A stretch of 64,000 nucleotides of DNA from Actinomycetota bacterium (GTDB lineage: Bacteria; Actinomycetota; Acidimicrobiia; IMCC26256; PALSA-610). Under the pieces are notes generated by a model, which saw nothing but the letters and a program-made list of their open reading frames with translations, did no database searches and had not been told where the DNA came from. Location of the stretch: assembly GCA_003134555.1 (NCBI GenBank), contig PLBO01000082.1, forward strand, positions 61,566-125,565, read 5' to 3'. The position numbers and the translations under genes were made by a program. Below are positions 50,112-58,838 of this stretch, piece by piece (positions within the stretch are counted from its first letter, which is position 1; the number at the start of each line of letters is the position of its first letter).

Positions 50112-51032
50112 TCATTGCTCCTCAGAGCTCACCACCGTCGTTCCGGCCGTTCCCTCGACGATCGCCATGGCATCGGCGAGGGCGCCGATCGAGGCCCGTT
50201 TGCGCGTCGACCGTACGAACGACGACGCAGCCTCGATCTTCGGCGCCATGGATCCGACCGCGAATTGATATTGCTGCAGTTCCGTCGGCGTCACCGTTCG
50301 CAGTGGTCGGGCCTCGGGAGTGCCCCAATCGCGCTCGACCGCGGGTACGTCGGTCAACAGCAGCAGAAGATCGGCCGAGAGCTGGCGCGCGAGAAGGGCG
50401 CTGGCGAGATCCTTGTCGACAACTGCCTCGACGCCGTGACGCGCTCCCGCGGAGTCGACGACGACCGGGACACCTCCACCGCCTGCGCAGACGACGACGA
50501 CGCCGTGGTCGAGGAGCAGGCGGATCGTGGGGAGCTCGACGATCGATCGCGGCGAGGGCGAGGCGACGACGCGACGCCACATCTTGTTCTTGCCGTCGGG
50601 CGCGACCGTCCAGCCCCGTTCGCGCGCCAGCGCCTGAGCGCGATCGGCGTCGTATACGGGCCCGATCGGCTTCGTCGGTCGTTGAAATGCGGGATCGAGC
50701 GCGTCGACGACCGTCTGGGTGATCAGGGTCGCGACCGCGCGTTCGCCGAGCTCGTTCCCCAGCTCGCGTTCGAGGAGGTAGCCGATCATTCCCTCGCTCT
50801 CGGCCCCCAGAACGTCGAGCGGGTACGTCCGTACGTCGCGGAACGCCTCGCTCTGCAGCGCGAGCAGGCCGATCTGCGGGCCGTTGCCGTGGGTGACGAC
50901 GAGCTGGTGCTCACACGCGATCTGCCCGAGAACCCGGGCGGCCACCTTCATGTTTCGCTGCGCGACTTCCGCGTCGAGCGACTCGCCACGACGGAGAAGC
51001 GCGTTGCCGCCGAGAGCCGCAACGATCAGCAC
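50112..51032 (-). CDS. arcC: Carbamate kinase
   Basis: Transfers phosphate from carbamoyl phosphate to ADP, making ATP at the end of the arginine deiminase pathway. The 306 residues show AALGGNALL, VVTHGNGPQIGLLALQ, VVVCAGGGGVPVV, VVDKDLASALLA, LLLTDVPAV and GSMAPKIEAASSFV, all typical. GTG 51032 has AGGAGG 5 bases upstream and lies 8 bases after the arcA stop, so the track ORF's 115 earlier residues are shadows. No ornithine carbamoyltransferase (arcB) is in the window. That middle enzyme must come from the arginine biosynthesis set or elsewhere. Confidence 0.95.
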   Translation of the reverse strand: MLIVAALGGNALLRRGESLDAEVAQRNMKVAARVLGQIACEHQLVVTHGNGPQIGLLALQSEAFRDVRTYPLDVLGAESEGMIGYLLERELGNELGERAVATLITQTVVDALDPAFQRPTKPIGPVYDADRAQALARERGWTVAPDGKNKMWRRVVASPSPRSIVELPTIRLLLDHGVVVVCAGGGGVPVVVDSAGARHGVEAVVDKDLASALLARQLSADLLLLLTDVPAVERDWGTPEARPLRTVTPTELQQYQFAVGSMAPKIEAASSFVRSTRKRASIGALADAMAIVEGTAGTTVVSSEEQ

Positions 51033-51040
51033 GAAGCCTC

Positions 51041-52255
51041 CTACGCCGCGTCTCGTTCGAGCGGACAGCTCATGCAGCGCGCGCCGCCGCGTCCGCGCGA
51101 CAGTTCGAAGCCCTCGATCGTGATGACTTCGATGCCGGCGCGCCGCAACTTCGTATTGGTGTCGACGTTTCGGTCGTAGGCGACGACCACGCCGGGCTCG
51201 ACGGCGAGCACGTTGTTGCCGTCGTCCCACTGCTCGCGATCTGCTTCCATCGCGTCGCCGCCCGTCGTGAAGACGCGTACTGCGTCGAGGTCGAGCGCGC
51301 TCGCGAGCGCGTCGAACAGGTTCGCGCGGGGTGCCACCACAAGCTGGGCGGGAGCGTCGCCCGGCGTGATGGACCATGTACGAGCTTCCTCGACGACACC
51401 CGGATACACGAGGAACGCGTCACGGTCGATCATCGTCATCACCGTGTCGAGATGCATGTAGGAACGCGCCCGCGGCAACTCGACGGCCACGATCTCCTTC
51501 GCGGCTCCGTGCGCGAACAGTCGCTGTGCCAGCTGCTCGACCGCGAAAGGCGTTGTGCGCTCGCCCATGCCGATCAGCATGGCGCCGTGACCGATGACGA
51601 GCACGTCGCCGCCTTCGAGCGTCGCGCGTCCCCACTGCTCGTCGATCCCGCCGAACCATCGCTCGAACGCCTCGCCCGAGAAGCTCGGGTGAAAGCCGTA
51701 GATGGCCTCGAGATGTACCGTCTCCCGCCGCCGCGCCGGCTTCGCCATCGGGTTCAGCGATACGCCGCCGTAGATCCAGCACGACGTGTCGCGCGTGAAC
51801 AAGTGGTTGGGCAGGGGCGCGAGCACGAGGTCGCTCGGGCCCAGCGTCGCCCAGGCAAGGCCGCGCCCACCCGGAAGATCGGTCGCGACCAATCCGCCGA
51901 TGAGCGCACGAGCCAGGGCGCCGGCGTCGAGCGTCAGGAGATGGTCACGCACGTGCGGGGCCATGATCGGTCCGAGCTCGTGCTCGGTGATCGTGTGCTC
52001 GAGCACCCATTTTCGGGCGGTGTCGTCGGCGAGCGTCTCGGTGAGGAGCTCGGCGAGGTACAGCACCTCCACGCCGCGCTCGCGCAACGTGTCGGCGAAG
52101 GCGTCGTGTTCCTGGCGAGCCCGTTTCACCCAGAGCACGTCGTCGAACAGGAGGTCGCTGCAATTCGCGGGGGTCAGCCGCTGCAGCTCGACGTCGGGGC
52201 GGTGCAGCAGCACTCGCCGCAACCGCCCCACTTCGGAATCGACGTGGAATGTCAT
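51041..52255 (-). CDS. arcA: Arginine deiminase
   Basis: Hydrolyses arginine to citrulline and ammonia. The 404 residues have the catalytic motifs [32 protein letters not shown] and the C-terminal nucleophile loop [15 protein letters not shown], with the catalytic Cys in RCMSC. Family length is about 405-410, so the gene is complete. It lies between the amino acid antiporter (12-base gap) and arcC (8-base gap). Together with those genes it would give ATP from arginine without oxygen and raise the pH. This fits the hypoxia theme of the island. Confidence 0.96.
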   Translation of the reverse strand: MTFHVDSEVGRLRRVLLHRPDVELQRLTPANCSDLLFDDVLWVKRARQEHDAFADTLRERGVEVLYLAELLTETLADDTARKWVLEHTITEHELGPIMAPHVRDHLLTLDAGALARALIGGLVATDLPGGRGLAWATLGPSDLVLAPLPNHLFTRDTSCWIYGGVSLNPMAKPARRRETVHLEAIYGFHPSFSGEAFERWFGGIDEQWGRATLEGGDVLVIGHGAMLIGMGERTTPFAVEQLAQRLFAHGAAKEIVAVELPRARSYMHLDTVMTMIDRDAFLVYPGVVEEARTWSITPGDAPAQLVVAPRANLFDALASALDLDAVRVFTTGGDAMEADREQWDDGNNVLAVEPGVVVAYDRNVDTNTKLRRAGIEVITIEGFELSRGRGGARCMSCPLERDAA

Positions 52256-52267
52256 CGGATCTTCACC

Positions 52268-53677
52268 TCAACCGACGCTGACGGGCTCGGGCTCGGACAC
52301 CGGCGGCGCAGGGAGGTCGCCAGGCTCGATCGCCACGGGCACGCCGGTCGAGTCAGTCGCGGCGCGCCACTTCGTGAACACGTACACCGGGATGCCGGCC
52401 AGCAGGAGCATGAACCCACGGAACACGACCTGGTAGCCCGAACCCGCAATGGTCCACAGCGAGTACGCGAACGCCAGCGTGGCGATGATCGAGTCCTTCG
52501 CGAAGCGAGGCATCGAGAAGGCATCGCGATCACTGATGAACAACATCAGCTCGGCCGCCGCGGAGAACGCGTAAGGGATCAAGGTGGTGAGGGTCGCGAG
52601 CAGGATGATGAACGTGAACTGCGACACCAGGCTCGCGTTGTAGTTCATGAACACGAGGCCGGTCACAAGCAGGCTCGAGACGACCAGGCCGACCCAGGGC
52701 GAGCCGTTCGGGGTCTGGCGTTGGAACGGCTTCGGGAACACGCGGTCACGCGCCGCGGCGAACGGGATCTGGCCCTGGATCAGGATCCAGCCGTTGAGGG
52801 CGCCGAAGGTCGCGGCCAGCGCACAGATCGTGATGATGTGACCACCAACGCTGCCCCACATGATCTTGGCGGCATCGGAGAACGGCGCCCCGGACTTCGC
52901 GGCGGCGGCCGAACCGAGCACACCGAACACGACGAACGTTCCGAGGATGTAGACGACGGCGGTCACTGCGGTGCCCACGATCGTCGACCACGGAATCGTC
53001 CGGTCGGGGTCGCGGACGTCCTCGGCCGGCACGGTCGCCGACTCGAGACCGATGAACGACCACAGCGTGAGGGTCGCACCCGCGGTGACCGCACCGTAGA
53101 TCGAGTCGCCGCTCGCGTTGAACGGACCGAAGTTGTGTGCGTGCACGTAGAAGAGGCCGATGACCGCGATCGCGGCCAGCGGGACGAACTTCATGACGGT
53201 CGTGACGACTTGCAACACGCCGCTCTGGCGGACGCCGGCGACGTTCACGGCGGTGCACACCCAGATCGCCGCGACGGCGGCGAGCGCGGCCACCACGTTG
53301 TTGTGCCGCACCGTGCTCCAGTACTCGCCGAGATAGCTCACGAACGCGATCGCGATCGCCGCGTTGCCGGCCCAGGCGGCGATCCAGTAGCCCCAGGCCT
53401 GCCAGAACCCGATGAAATCGCCGAACGCCCGCTTGCTGTACACGTACGGACCGCCGGTCTCGGGGTACGTACGGCCGAGCCGTGCGAAGACCAGCGCGAG
53501 CAGGATCGCTCCTACCGCGGTGATCGCGAAGGCAACCAGGCTGATGGGTCCGTACGAGCCGAGGGCGGCCGGCAGCAGGAACACTCCAGAGCCGATCATG
53601 TTGCCGACGACGAGTGCCGTCGCCATGCTGAGTCCGAGGCCCGCCGCCTTGCGAGCCCGCGTGTTCGAAGTATTCAT
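52268..53677 (-). CDS. APC-family amino acid antiporter (arginine/ornithine type)
   Basis: A 469-residue permease with twelve predicted helices. The first helix GNMIGSGVFLLPAALG and LTLWSFIGLESATVPAEDVRDPDRTIP match the substrate-binding unwound helices of the AdiC/ArcD/CadB exchangers (basic amino acid/polyamine antiporters). Its position 12 bases before arcA makes arginine-for-ornithine or arginine-for-citrulline exchange the likely role. It heads a six-gene same-strand run that continues through arcA, arcC, devR, PNPOx copy 3 and an unknown gene. A weak DosR-like box lies 64 bases before its start. Confidence 0.9.
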   Translation of the reverse strand: MNTSNTRARKAAGLGLSMATALVVGNMIGSGVFLLPAALGSYGPISLVAFAITAVGAILLALVFARLGRTYPETGGPYVYSKRAFGDFIGFWQAWGYWIAAWAGNAAIAIAFVSYLGEYWSTVRHNNVVAALAAVAAIWVCTAVNVAGVRQSGVLQVVTTVMKFVPLAAIAVIGLFYVHAHNFGPFNASGDSIYGAVTAGATLTLWSFIGLESATVPAEDVRDPDRTIPWSTIVGTAVTAVVYILGTFVVFGVLGSAAAAKSGAPFSDAAKIMWGSVGGHIITICALAATFGALNGWILIQGQIPFAAARDRVFPKPFQRQTPNGSPWVGLVVSSLLVTGLVFMNYNASLVSQFTFIILLATLTTLIPYAFSAAAELMLFISDRDAFSMPRFAKDSIIATLAFAYSLWTIAGSGYQVVFRGFMLLLAGIPVYVFTKWRAATDSTGVPVAIEPGDLPAPPVSEPEPVSVG

Positions 53678-53740
53678 CGCCGTCCTTTCTCGTCAGGAGA
53701 AGACACGACGAGCATGAAGCAGATGCGCCAACCCGCCCCA

Positions 53741-53754
53741 GGGCCGAACGTCCT
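53741..53754. promoter_or_regulatory. DosR-box-like sequence upstream of the antiporter-arcA-arcC-devR run
   Basis: GGGCCGAACGTCCT matches about 10 of the 13 defined positions of GGGACYWWNGTCCC, with the spacing between halves kept. It is 64 bases before the antiporter start, a position suited to activation. If DevR binds here, the regulator would control its own operon together with arginine fermentation. Confidence 0.35.
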
Positions 53755-53811
53755 CCTGGGTGCGGCCGGACGACCTCGCGCCGCGTGCTCAGGACGCGAC
53801 GAGTGTCCGCC

Positions 53812-56514
53812 TCAGGTTCGCATCCTGCGCATATCCGGCGGAACCTGCGCGCGCGCAGGTGCGACGCGGATCTTCACGTCGATCGCCACGACTCCGTCCG
53901 CCGACGCGACGACGGGATTCAGATCCATCTCGGCGATCTCTTGGATCTCGTCGGCGAGGGCGCCGACGCGCAGGACGAGGTTCTCGAGCGCGCCTAGGTC
54001 GACCGCGGGCCGTCCGCGATAGCCGAGCAGGAGTTGCGAACCGCGTAACGATCGGACGAGGTCGTGCGCGTCGGCATCGGTCACCGGCACCAGGTGCAGC
54101 GCACGGTCGGCGAGCAGCTCCGCAGTGACGCCTCCGAGTCCGAACATCACGAGCGCGCCGAACGACGGATCGTGGGTGATTCCCACGATGACCTCGACGC
54201 CGGCACCGACCATTGGTTGCACGACTGCACCGGTCATCGCCGCTCCGAGGGAACGAGACATCGCGTCGAAGGCTCGAGCGACGCTGTCCTCGTCGTGCAC
54301 GTCGAGCGCGACTCCACCGACATCGCTCTTGTGCACGAGATTCGGTGCCGAGGCCTTCAGAGCGACGGGGAAGCCGAGCTCGCGCGCCGCGACGCGAGCC
54401 TGGTCGGCGTCGGCAACCTCGCGAAACGCCACGACCGGGATGCCGAAGCAATCGAGCAGCGCGCCGGCGGCGGCCGGGGTGAGCCACGCACCGTCGGGTT
54501 GAGCCTCGAGAACGGAAGCGACGATCGAACGCGCTCCTGCCCCGTCGATGCCGGTGAACCGCGGAACGGTCCCGGGCGGACGTCGCCGCCAATCCGCAAG
54601 ATCGGCGACCCGACCGATCGCGTGCACGGCCGTCTCGGGAAACGCGAACGACGGGATCGTCTTGCGCACCTCGTTCCCGCGGAGCGCGTCGGGTACGCCG
54701 GAGTGCCCCAGGAAACAGGACACGATCGGCTTGCCGCCGGCCGAGTCAGCGGCGCGACCGATCGCGCGCGCGACGTCCTCGGCGCGCGTCACGAGTGGCG
54801 GAACGAAGATGGCGAGCGCCGCGTCGATCGACGCGTCGGCGAGCGTGATTCGGAGCGCGGCCTCGAATTGCTCTGCAGTCGCGCCCGCGACCAGGTCGAC
54901 CGGATTGCGCACCGATGCACCGGACGAGGAGATCTCACGCAGCGCCTCCTGCGTCGCCGCGCCGAGCTCGGGCACCTCCAGACGCGCGCCCGCGCACGCG
55001 TCGGTCGCGAGGACTCCAGGACCGCCGGCATTGGAGACGATGGCGATCCGGCGTCCCGCGGGCAGTGGCTGATGCGCCAGCACCATGGCGGTCGACAACA
55101 GCTCCTCGAGTGTGTCGACGCGGATCACGCCTGCTTGCCGAAACAGCGCGTCAACGGCGACATCGGGCGCGGCGAGCGCCGCGGTATGGGACGAAGCCGC
55201 GAGGCTCCCGGCCGCGGTACGCCCGCTCTTGACCGCGACGATCGGCTTCGAGCGGGCCAGGTTGCGCGCGAGGCGGGCGAACTTGCCCGGGTTCCCGAAC
55301 GACTCGAGATAGAGGAGGATCACCTCGGTTTGGTCGTCGTCGGCCCAGTACTGCAGCAGGTCGTTTCCGCTGACGTCGGCCTTGTTGCCCACCGAGACGA
55401 ACTGCGAGATCCCGATCCCCAGCTCACCGGCGCGGCTCATCAGCTCGATCCCGAGCCCGCCCGACTGCGACAAGAACGCCACGTTCCCCGCGACTGGCCG
55501 CGCGGGCGCGAACGTCGCGTTCATTCGCACGCCGGGCGCGGTGTTCACCACGCCGAGACAGTTCGGTCCGATGATGCGCATGCCGTTTCGGCGCGACAGC
55601 GCGACGAGCTCGCGCTCGGCCTCTTTGCCTTCGGGGCCGGTCTCGGCGAACCCGGCCGAGATGATCAGCATGCCGTGCACACCCTTTTCCGCGCACTCCC
55701 GCGCGACGCCGGGAACGTCGGTCGCAGGCACGACGACGACTGCGAGGTCGACCGCGTCCGGCACCTCGAGCACGCTCGCATACGCGCGCACGCCGGCGAC
55801 GGAAACCGACGACGGGTGTACCGGGTAGACCGGACCCTCGAACCCGTACTCGAGCAGGTTGCGAAACAGCTCGTGACCGATCCGACCCGGACGGCGGCCG
55901 GCTCCGATCACCGCGATCGAACGGGGCGCGAGCAGCCGAGCCATCGATGCCGACTCCGCGTGACTCTCGCGCGCCTCCACCACGCCTACTGAAGACTTGG
56001 TCGCCGCGATCGCGAAACGGACTCTGACCGTGCCCTCGTCGAATCGACTCTCGGCGTGCCATCCGGCGTCGGAGAAAACCTTGAGCATCTTTGCGTTGCC
56101 CGGCAGCGTGTCGGCCAAGAACGTGCTGATGCCGTTCGCCCGCGCGATGCCCGCGAGATGTTCGAGCAGCAGCGTGGCCAGGCCGCGCCGCTGCTGGTCG
56201 TCGGCGACCGCAAACGCGACCTCCGCTTCGTCCGGGGCGACGCGGTCGTAGCGGGCGACCGCGACGATGTCGCTACCGAGCTCCGCGACGAGCACCATTC
56301 GATCGACGTAGTCGATCGACGTGATGCGTTCGAGCTGCACCGCGGTCGGACGGGGCACCGGCGAGAAGAACCGTAGATAGATCGACTCGTCACTCAGTCG
56401 CTCGTACAGCGATAAGAGCGCCGGCTCGTCGTCGGGGCGGCTCGGCCGGACCCTGGCAGTCCCGCCGTCCGCGAGAACGACGTCGCTCTCCCACCGGGCC
56501 GGATACTCGAACAC
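53812..56514 (-). CDS. GNAT acetyltransferase fused to ADP-forming acyl-CoA synthetase-like protein
   Basis: A 900-residue protein-acetyltransferase-type fusion. Residues about 12-170 are a GNAT domain (ARVRPSRPDDEPALLSLYERLS, acetyl-CoA loop DDQQRRGLATLLLEHL). Residues about 190-300 are a CoA-binding Rossmann domain (RSIAVIGAGRRPGRIGHELFRNLLEYGFEGPVYPVHP). The succinyl-CoA-ligase-like part follows (VHGMLIISAGFAETGPEG, GPNCLGVVNTAPG). The C-terminus is an ATP-grasp domain (VALKASAPNLVHKSDVGGVALDV, DLNPVVASADGVVAIDVKIR). GNAT at the N-terminus matches the Streptomyces PatA arrangement; E. coli PatZ has it at the C-terminus. Such proteins acetylate lysines of acetyl-CoA synthetase and others. 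The start is GTG 56514. A strong DosR box lies 36 bases upstream. Confidence 0.9.
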   Translation of the reverse strand: MFEYPARWESDVVLADGGTARVRPSRPDDEPALLSLYERLSDESIYLRFFSPVPRPTAVQLERITSIDYVDRMVLVAELGSDIVAVARYDRVAPDEAEVAFAVADDQQRRGLATLLLEHLAGIARANGISTFLADTLPGNAKMLKVFSDAGWHAESRFDEGTVRVRFAIAATKSSVGVVEARESHAESASMARLLAPRSIAVIGAGRRPGRIGHELFRNLLEYGFEGPVYPVHPSSVSVAGVRAYASVLEVPDAVDLAVVVVPATDVPGVARECAEKGVHGMLIISAGFAETGPEGKEAERELVALSRRNGMRIIGPNCLGVVNTAPGVRMNATFAPARPVAGNVAFLSQSGGLGIELMSRAGELGIGISQFVSVGNKADVSGNDLLQYWADDDQTEVILLYLESFGNPGKFARLARNLARSKPIVAVKSGRTAAGSLAASSHTAALAAPDVAVDALFRQAGVIRVDTLEELLSTAMVLAHQPLPAGRRIAIVSNAGGPGVLATDACAGARLEVPELGAATQEALREISSSGASVRNPVDLVAGATAEQFEAALRITLADASIDAALAIFVPPLVTRAEDVARAIGRAADSAGGKPIVSCFLGHSGVPDALRGNEVRKTIPSFAFPETAVHAIGRVADLADWRRRPPGTVPRFTGIDGAGARSIVASVLEAQPDGAWLTPAAAGALLDCFGIPVVAFREVADADQARVAARELGFPVALKASAPNLVHKSDVGGVALDVHDEDSVARAFDAMSRSLGAAMTGAVVQPMVGAGVEVIVGITHDPSFGALVMFGLGGVTAELLADRALHLVPVTDADAHDLVRSLRGSQLLLGYRGRPAVDLGALENLVLRVGALADEIQEIAEMDLNPVVASADGVVAIDVKIRVAPARAQVPPDMRRMRT

Positions 56515-56549
56515 ATGTGAACGTTACGGCCACGCTCCGGTGACGCGGG

Positions 56550-56563
56550 AGGACCAAAGTCCC
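56550..56563. promoter_or_regulatory. Near-consensus DosR/DevR box between divergent genes
   Basis: AGGACCAAAGTCCC matches 13 of 14 bases of the palindrome GGGACCAAAGTCCC, a form of the DosR consensus (TTSGGGACTWWAGTCCCSAA); it is flanked by GGG and AAT. It lies 36 bases before the GTG of the GNAT-acyl-CoA synthetase gene and 127 bases before the ATG of the membrane protein/multicopper oxidase pair. One site could therefore serve both. The encoded DevR has the matching recognition helix. Confidence 0.75.
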
Positions 56564-56689
56564 AATTTGCCACGTGATTGGGCCCAGTCGAACGCGGCGC
56601 ATCGCCTCTGCCCGCGGAGGCGTCACTTGACGACCATGAAGGGAGAACGCGCCGCACCCTTAGCGGCTCACGACGAATAGGAGAACAAG

Positions 56690-57295
56690 ATGCGTCTCAA
56701 GAGCTGGCTGAGGACCGTACCGACGTTGGTGATCATCGGCTCGGTCTTGTTCCTGGTCCTGTCGGTCGGAAGCGGGCTCCTGCTCTGGGGTTCGGGCTTC
56801 GCGCACAGGATGGTGCACAACCAACTCTCGGAACAGCAGATCAAGTTCCCGCCGAAGGGCAGCCCTGGTCTCGACGCGAAGGAGTTCCCGGGACTCCAGC
56901 GCTACGCCGGTCAAGCGGTCGACAGCGGACCGAAGGCGAAGGCCTACGCGGACCAGTTCATCAAGGTTCACCTCAAGGGCATCGCCAACGGCCAGACGTA
57001 CTCGCAGGTGAGCGCGCAGTCGCAGCAGAACCCGGGCGACGCCAAGCTCGCCGGCCAGGTCCAAACCCTCTTCCGCGGTGAGACCCTGCGTGGCTTGTTG
57101 CTCTACGCGTGGGGCTGGTCGGTCGTCGGTGTAATCGCGTACTGGACCGGGATCGGCGCACTGCTCGGAGCCGTCACGGTGCTGATCGCCTTGGCACTCG
57201 GCTTCGCCGGCCATGAGCGCCAGATCAGGCGCTCAGTGCACACGGCAGCGTCCGCGGACACGACGTCCGCACGGGAGCCGGTCAGCATCGGCTGA
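56690..57295 (+). CDS. Unknown membrane protein upstream of the multicopper oxidase
   Basis: A 201-residue protein with an N-terminal membrane helix (TVPTLVIIGSVLFLVLSVGSGLLLWGSGF, about 9-37). An external segment of about 100 residues (MVHNQLSEQQIKFPPKGSPGLDAKEFPGLQRYAG, SAQSQQNPGDAKLAGQVQTLFRGETLRG) follows. It ends with two helices (LLLYAWGWSVVGVIAYWTGIGALLGAVTVLIALALGF). No family is recognised. TAGGAGAACAAG before ATG 56690 gives a good start. It is followed after 40 bases by the cupredoxin-multicopper oxidase and probably shares its transcript, perhaps anchoring or serving as electron partner to it (inference). A DosR box lies 127 bases upstream. Confidence 0.8.
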   Translation: MRLKSWLRTVPTLVIIGSVLFLVLSVGSGLLLWGSGFAHRMVHNQLSEQQIKFPPKGSPGLDAKEFPGLQRYAGQAVDSGPKAKAYADQFIKVHLKGIANGQTYSQVSAQSQQNPGDAKLAGQVQTLFRGETLRGLLLYAWGWSVVGVIAYWTGIGALLGAVTVLIALALGFAGHERQIRRSVHTAASADTTSAREPVSIG

Positions 57296-57335
57296 CCCAT
57301 TCCACCTCGGTTCGACACCCGACAAGGAGATAACT

Positions 57336-58739
57336 GTGCGCTTGTTCCGTCGTAGCGACCGTGAGGCGGTGGGAACCGCGGGTGTGGCGTTGGGGCTCGT
57401 GGCCCTGATGTTCGGGTTCCTCGCCTTCGTGGTCGCGGCGCACGCCGACACGCGCAAGGTCGGCGCGCCCGCCGGGGCGGTGCAGGTCACCTTGAGTGAC
57501 TTCGCCATCGCCCCGGCGAGCATCTCGGCGCCGTTGAACGGCAAGCTCCTCGTCACCAATTCCGGTTCGTCCGTACACAACTTCAACGTGCAGGGGACGA
57601 GCATTCATACGAAGGACCTGCAGCCGGGTGAGACGGCCACCCTCGACCTCAAAGGTCAGAAGGCGGGGAGCTACACGGTCCTCTGCGCGATCTCCGGTCA
57701 TCAGCAACTCGGCATGCAGGCCACGCTCGTCATCGGAGGCTCCGGCGCCGCGTCGTCGGCCGCCGGCGGCATGGCGAACATGGACTTCAACAGCATGTCG
57801 CCGCAGCAGCTGCAGGCCATGAACGACCAGATGGACGCGACGATGGCGAAGGCCGTTGGCATCTATACGGCGCAGTTGAAGAGCGGCGCCAACACGAAGG
57901 GCGTCGGCAACCAGCCCCTGACTCCTCAGGTGCTCGCCAGTGGAACGAAGGTGTTCCACCTCATCGCCCAGCTCGCCGACTGGGAGGTGTCGCCGGGCAA
58001 GACCGTGCGCGCCTGGACGTTCAATGGCACCGTGCCGGGGCCCGCCATAAAGATGAACGTCGGCGACCATGTACGCGTCGTCGTCGACAACAAGCTGCCG
58101 ATGTCGACGGGTGTCCACTTCCACGGCATCGAGGTTCCGTTCACCATGGACGGCGTCCCCGACGTCACACAAACGCCGATCAAGCCCGGGAAGAGCTTCA
58201 CCTACGAGTTCACGGTCAACAAGCCCGAGCTCGGGATGTATCACTCGCATCACGACGCGCAGGTGCAGGTCCCGAACGGGATGCTGGGCGTCTTCCAGGT
58301 CGGCGATCCGGCACTACCGCCGAACACGGGTCCCGTCACGCAGACCGTTCCGATGGTTCTGAACGATGCGGGTGTGATCGGGCTCTCGATCAACGGCAAG
58401 TCGTTTCCGGCGACGGCGCCGATCATCGCCCACCCCGGTGACTGGGTCGAGATCAACTACTTCAACGAGGGATTGCAGATCCACCCGATGCACCTGCACG
58501 GTCTCCCGCAGCTCGTGATCGGGGAAGACGGCTATCCACTCTCGGCGCCCTACACCGTCGACACGCTCTCGATCGCGCCGGGCCAGCGGTTCACGACCCT
58601 CGTCCACGTGACGTCGGACTTCCTCGGGCCGAACAACACGCCCGGCATCTGGGCGTTCCACTGCCACATACTCACGCACGCCGAAGGCCCGAACGGCATG
58701 TTCGGAATGGTGACCACGCTCATTGTTTCGCCCCGGTGA
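57336..58739 (+). CDS. Multicopper oxidase with N-terminal cupredoxin domain
   Basis: A 467-residue membrane-anchored copper protein. A signal-anchor helix lies at about 13-36. Residues about 46-134 form a plastocyanin/azurin-like domain with type 1 ligands His81, Cys117, His122 and Met127 (SSVHNFNV, CAISGHQQLGM). The two-domain oxidase follows, with type 2/3 copper motifs GVHFHGIEV (261-263), YHSHHDAQV (303-306), IHPMHLHGL and the closing FHCHILTHAEGPNGMFGM. The HCHxxxH closing motif marks a multicopper oxidase and is absent from classical copper nitrite reductases. The extra blue-copper domain could relay electrons. GTG 57336 has AAGGAG at 6 bases, so the track's earlier residues are rejected. 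Confidence 0.9.
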   Translation: MRLFRRSDREAVGTAGVALGLVALMFGFLAFVVAAHADTRKVGAPAGAVQVTLSDFAIAPASISAPLNGKLLVTNSGSSVHNFNVQGTSIHTKDLQPGETATLDLKGQKAGSYTVLCAISGHQQLGMQATLVIGGSGAASSAAGGMANMDFNSMSPQQLQAMNDQMDATMAKAVGIYTAQLKSGANTKGVGNQPLTPQVLASGTKVFHLIAQLADWEVSPGKTVRAWTFNGTVPGPAIKMNVGDHVRVVVDNKLPMSTGVHFHGIEVPFTMDGVPDVTQTPIKPGKSFTYEFTVNKPELGMYHSHHDAQVQVPNGMLGVFQVGDPALPPNTGPVTQTVPMVLNDAGVIGLSINGKSFPATAPIIAHPGDWVEINYFNEGLQIHPMHLHGLPQLVIGEDGYPLSAPYTVDTLSIAPGQRFTTLVHVTSDFLGPNNTPGIWAFHCHILTHAEGPNGMFGMVTTLIVSPR

Positions 58740-58838
58740 TATCCGACGGACATCACCTCATCGGACTGATGGGCCCGAGAGATCTTGCGCGCAGCAGCAT
58801 TCCGGAACCGCCAGAAGACTGAGCCCGAGTTGCCGCCT

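Noticed and set aside
57336-58739. Copper nitrite reductase (NirK) call for the cupredoxin protein
   Set aside because: The closing HCHxxxHxxxxxxM motif and HSHH/HPxHxH sites are those of multicopper oxidases, and NirK lacks the HCH motif. NirK-like activity is not excluded but is not the best reading.
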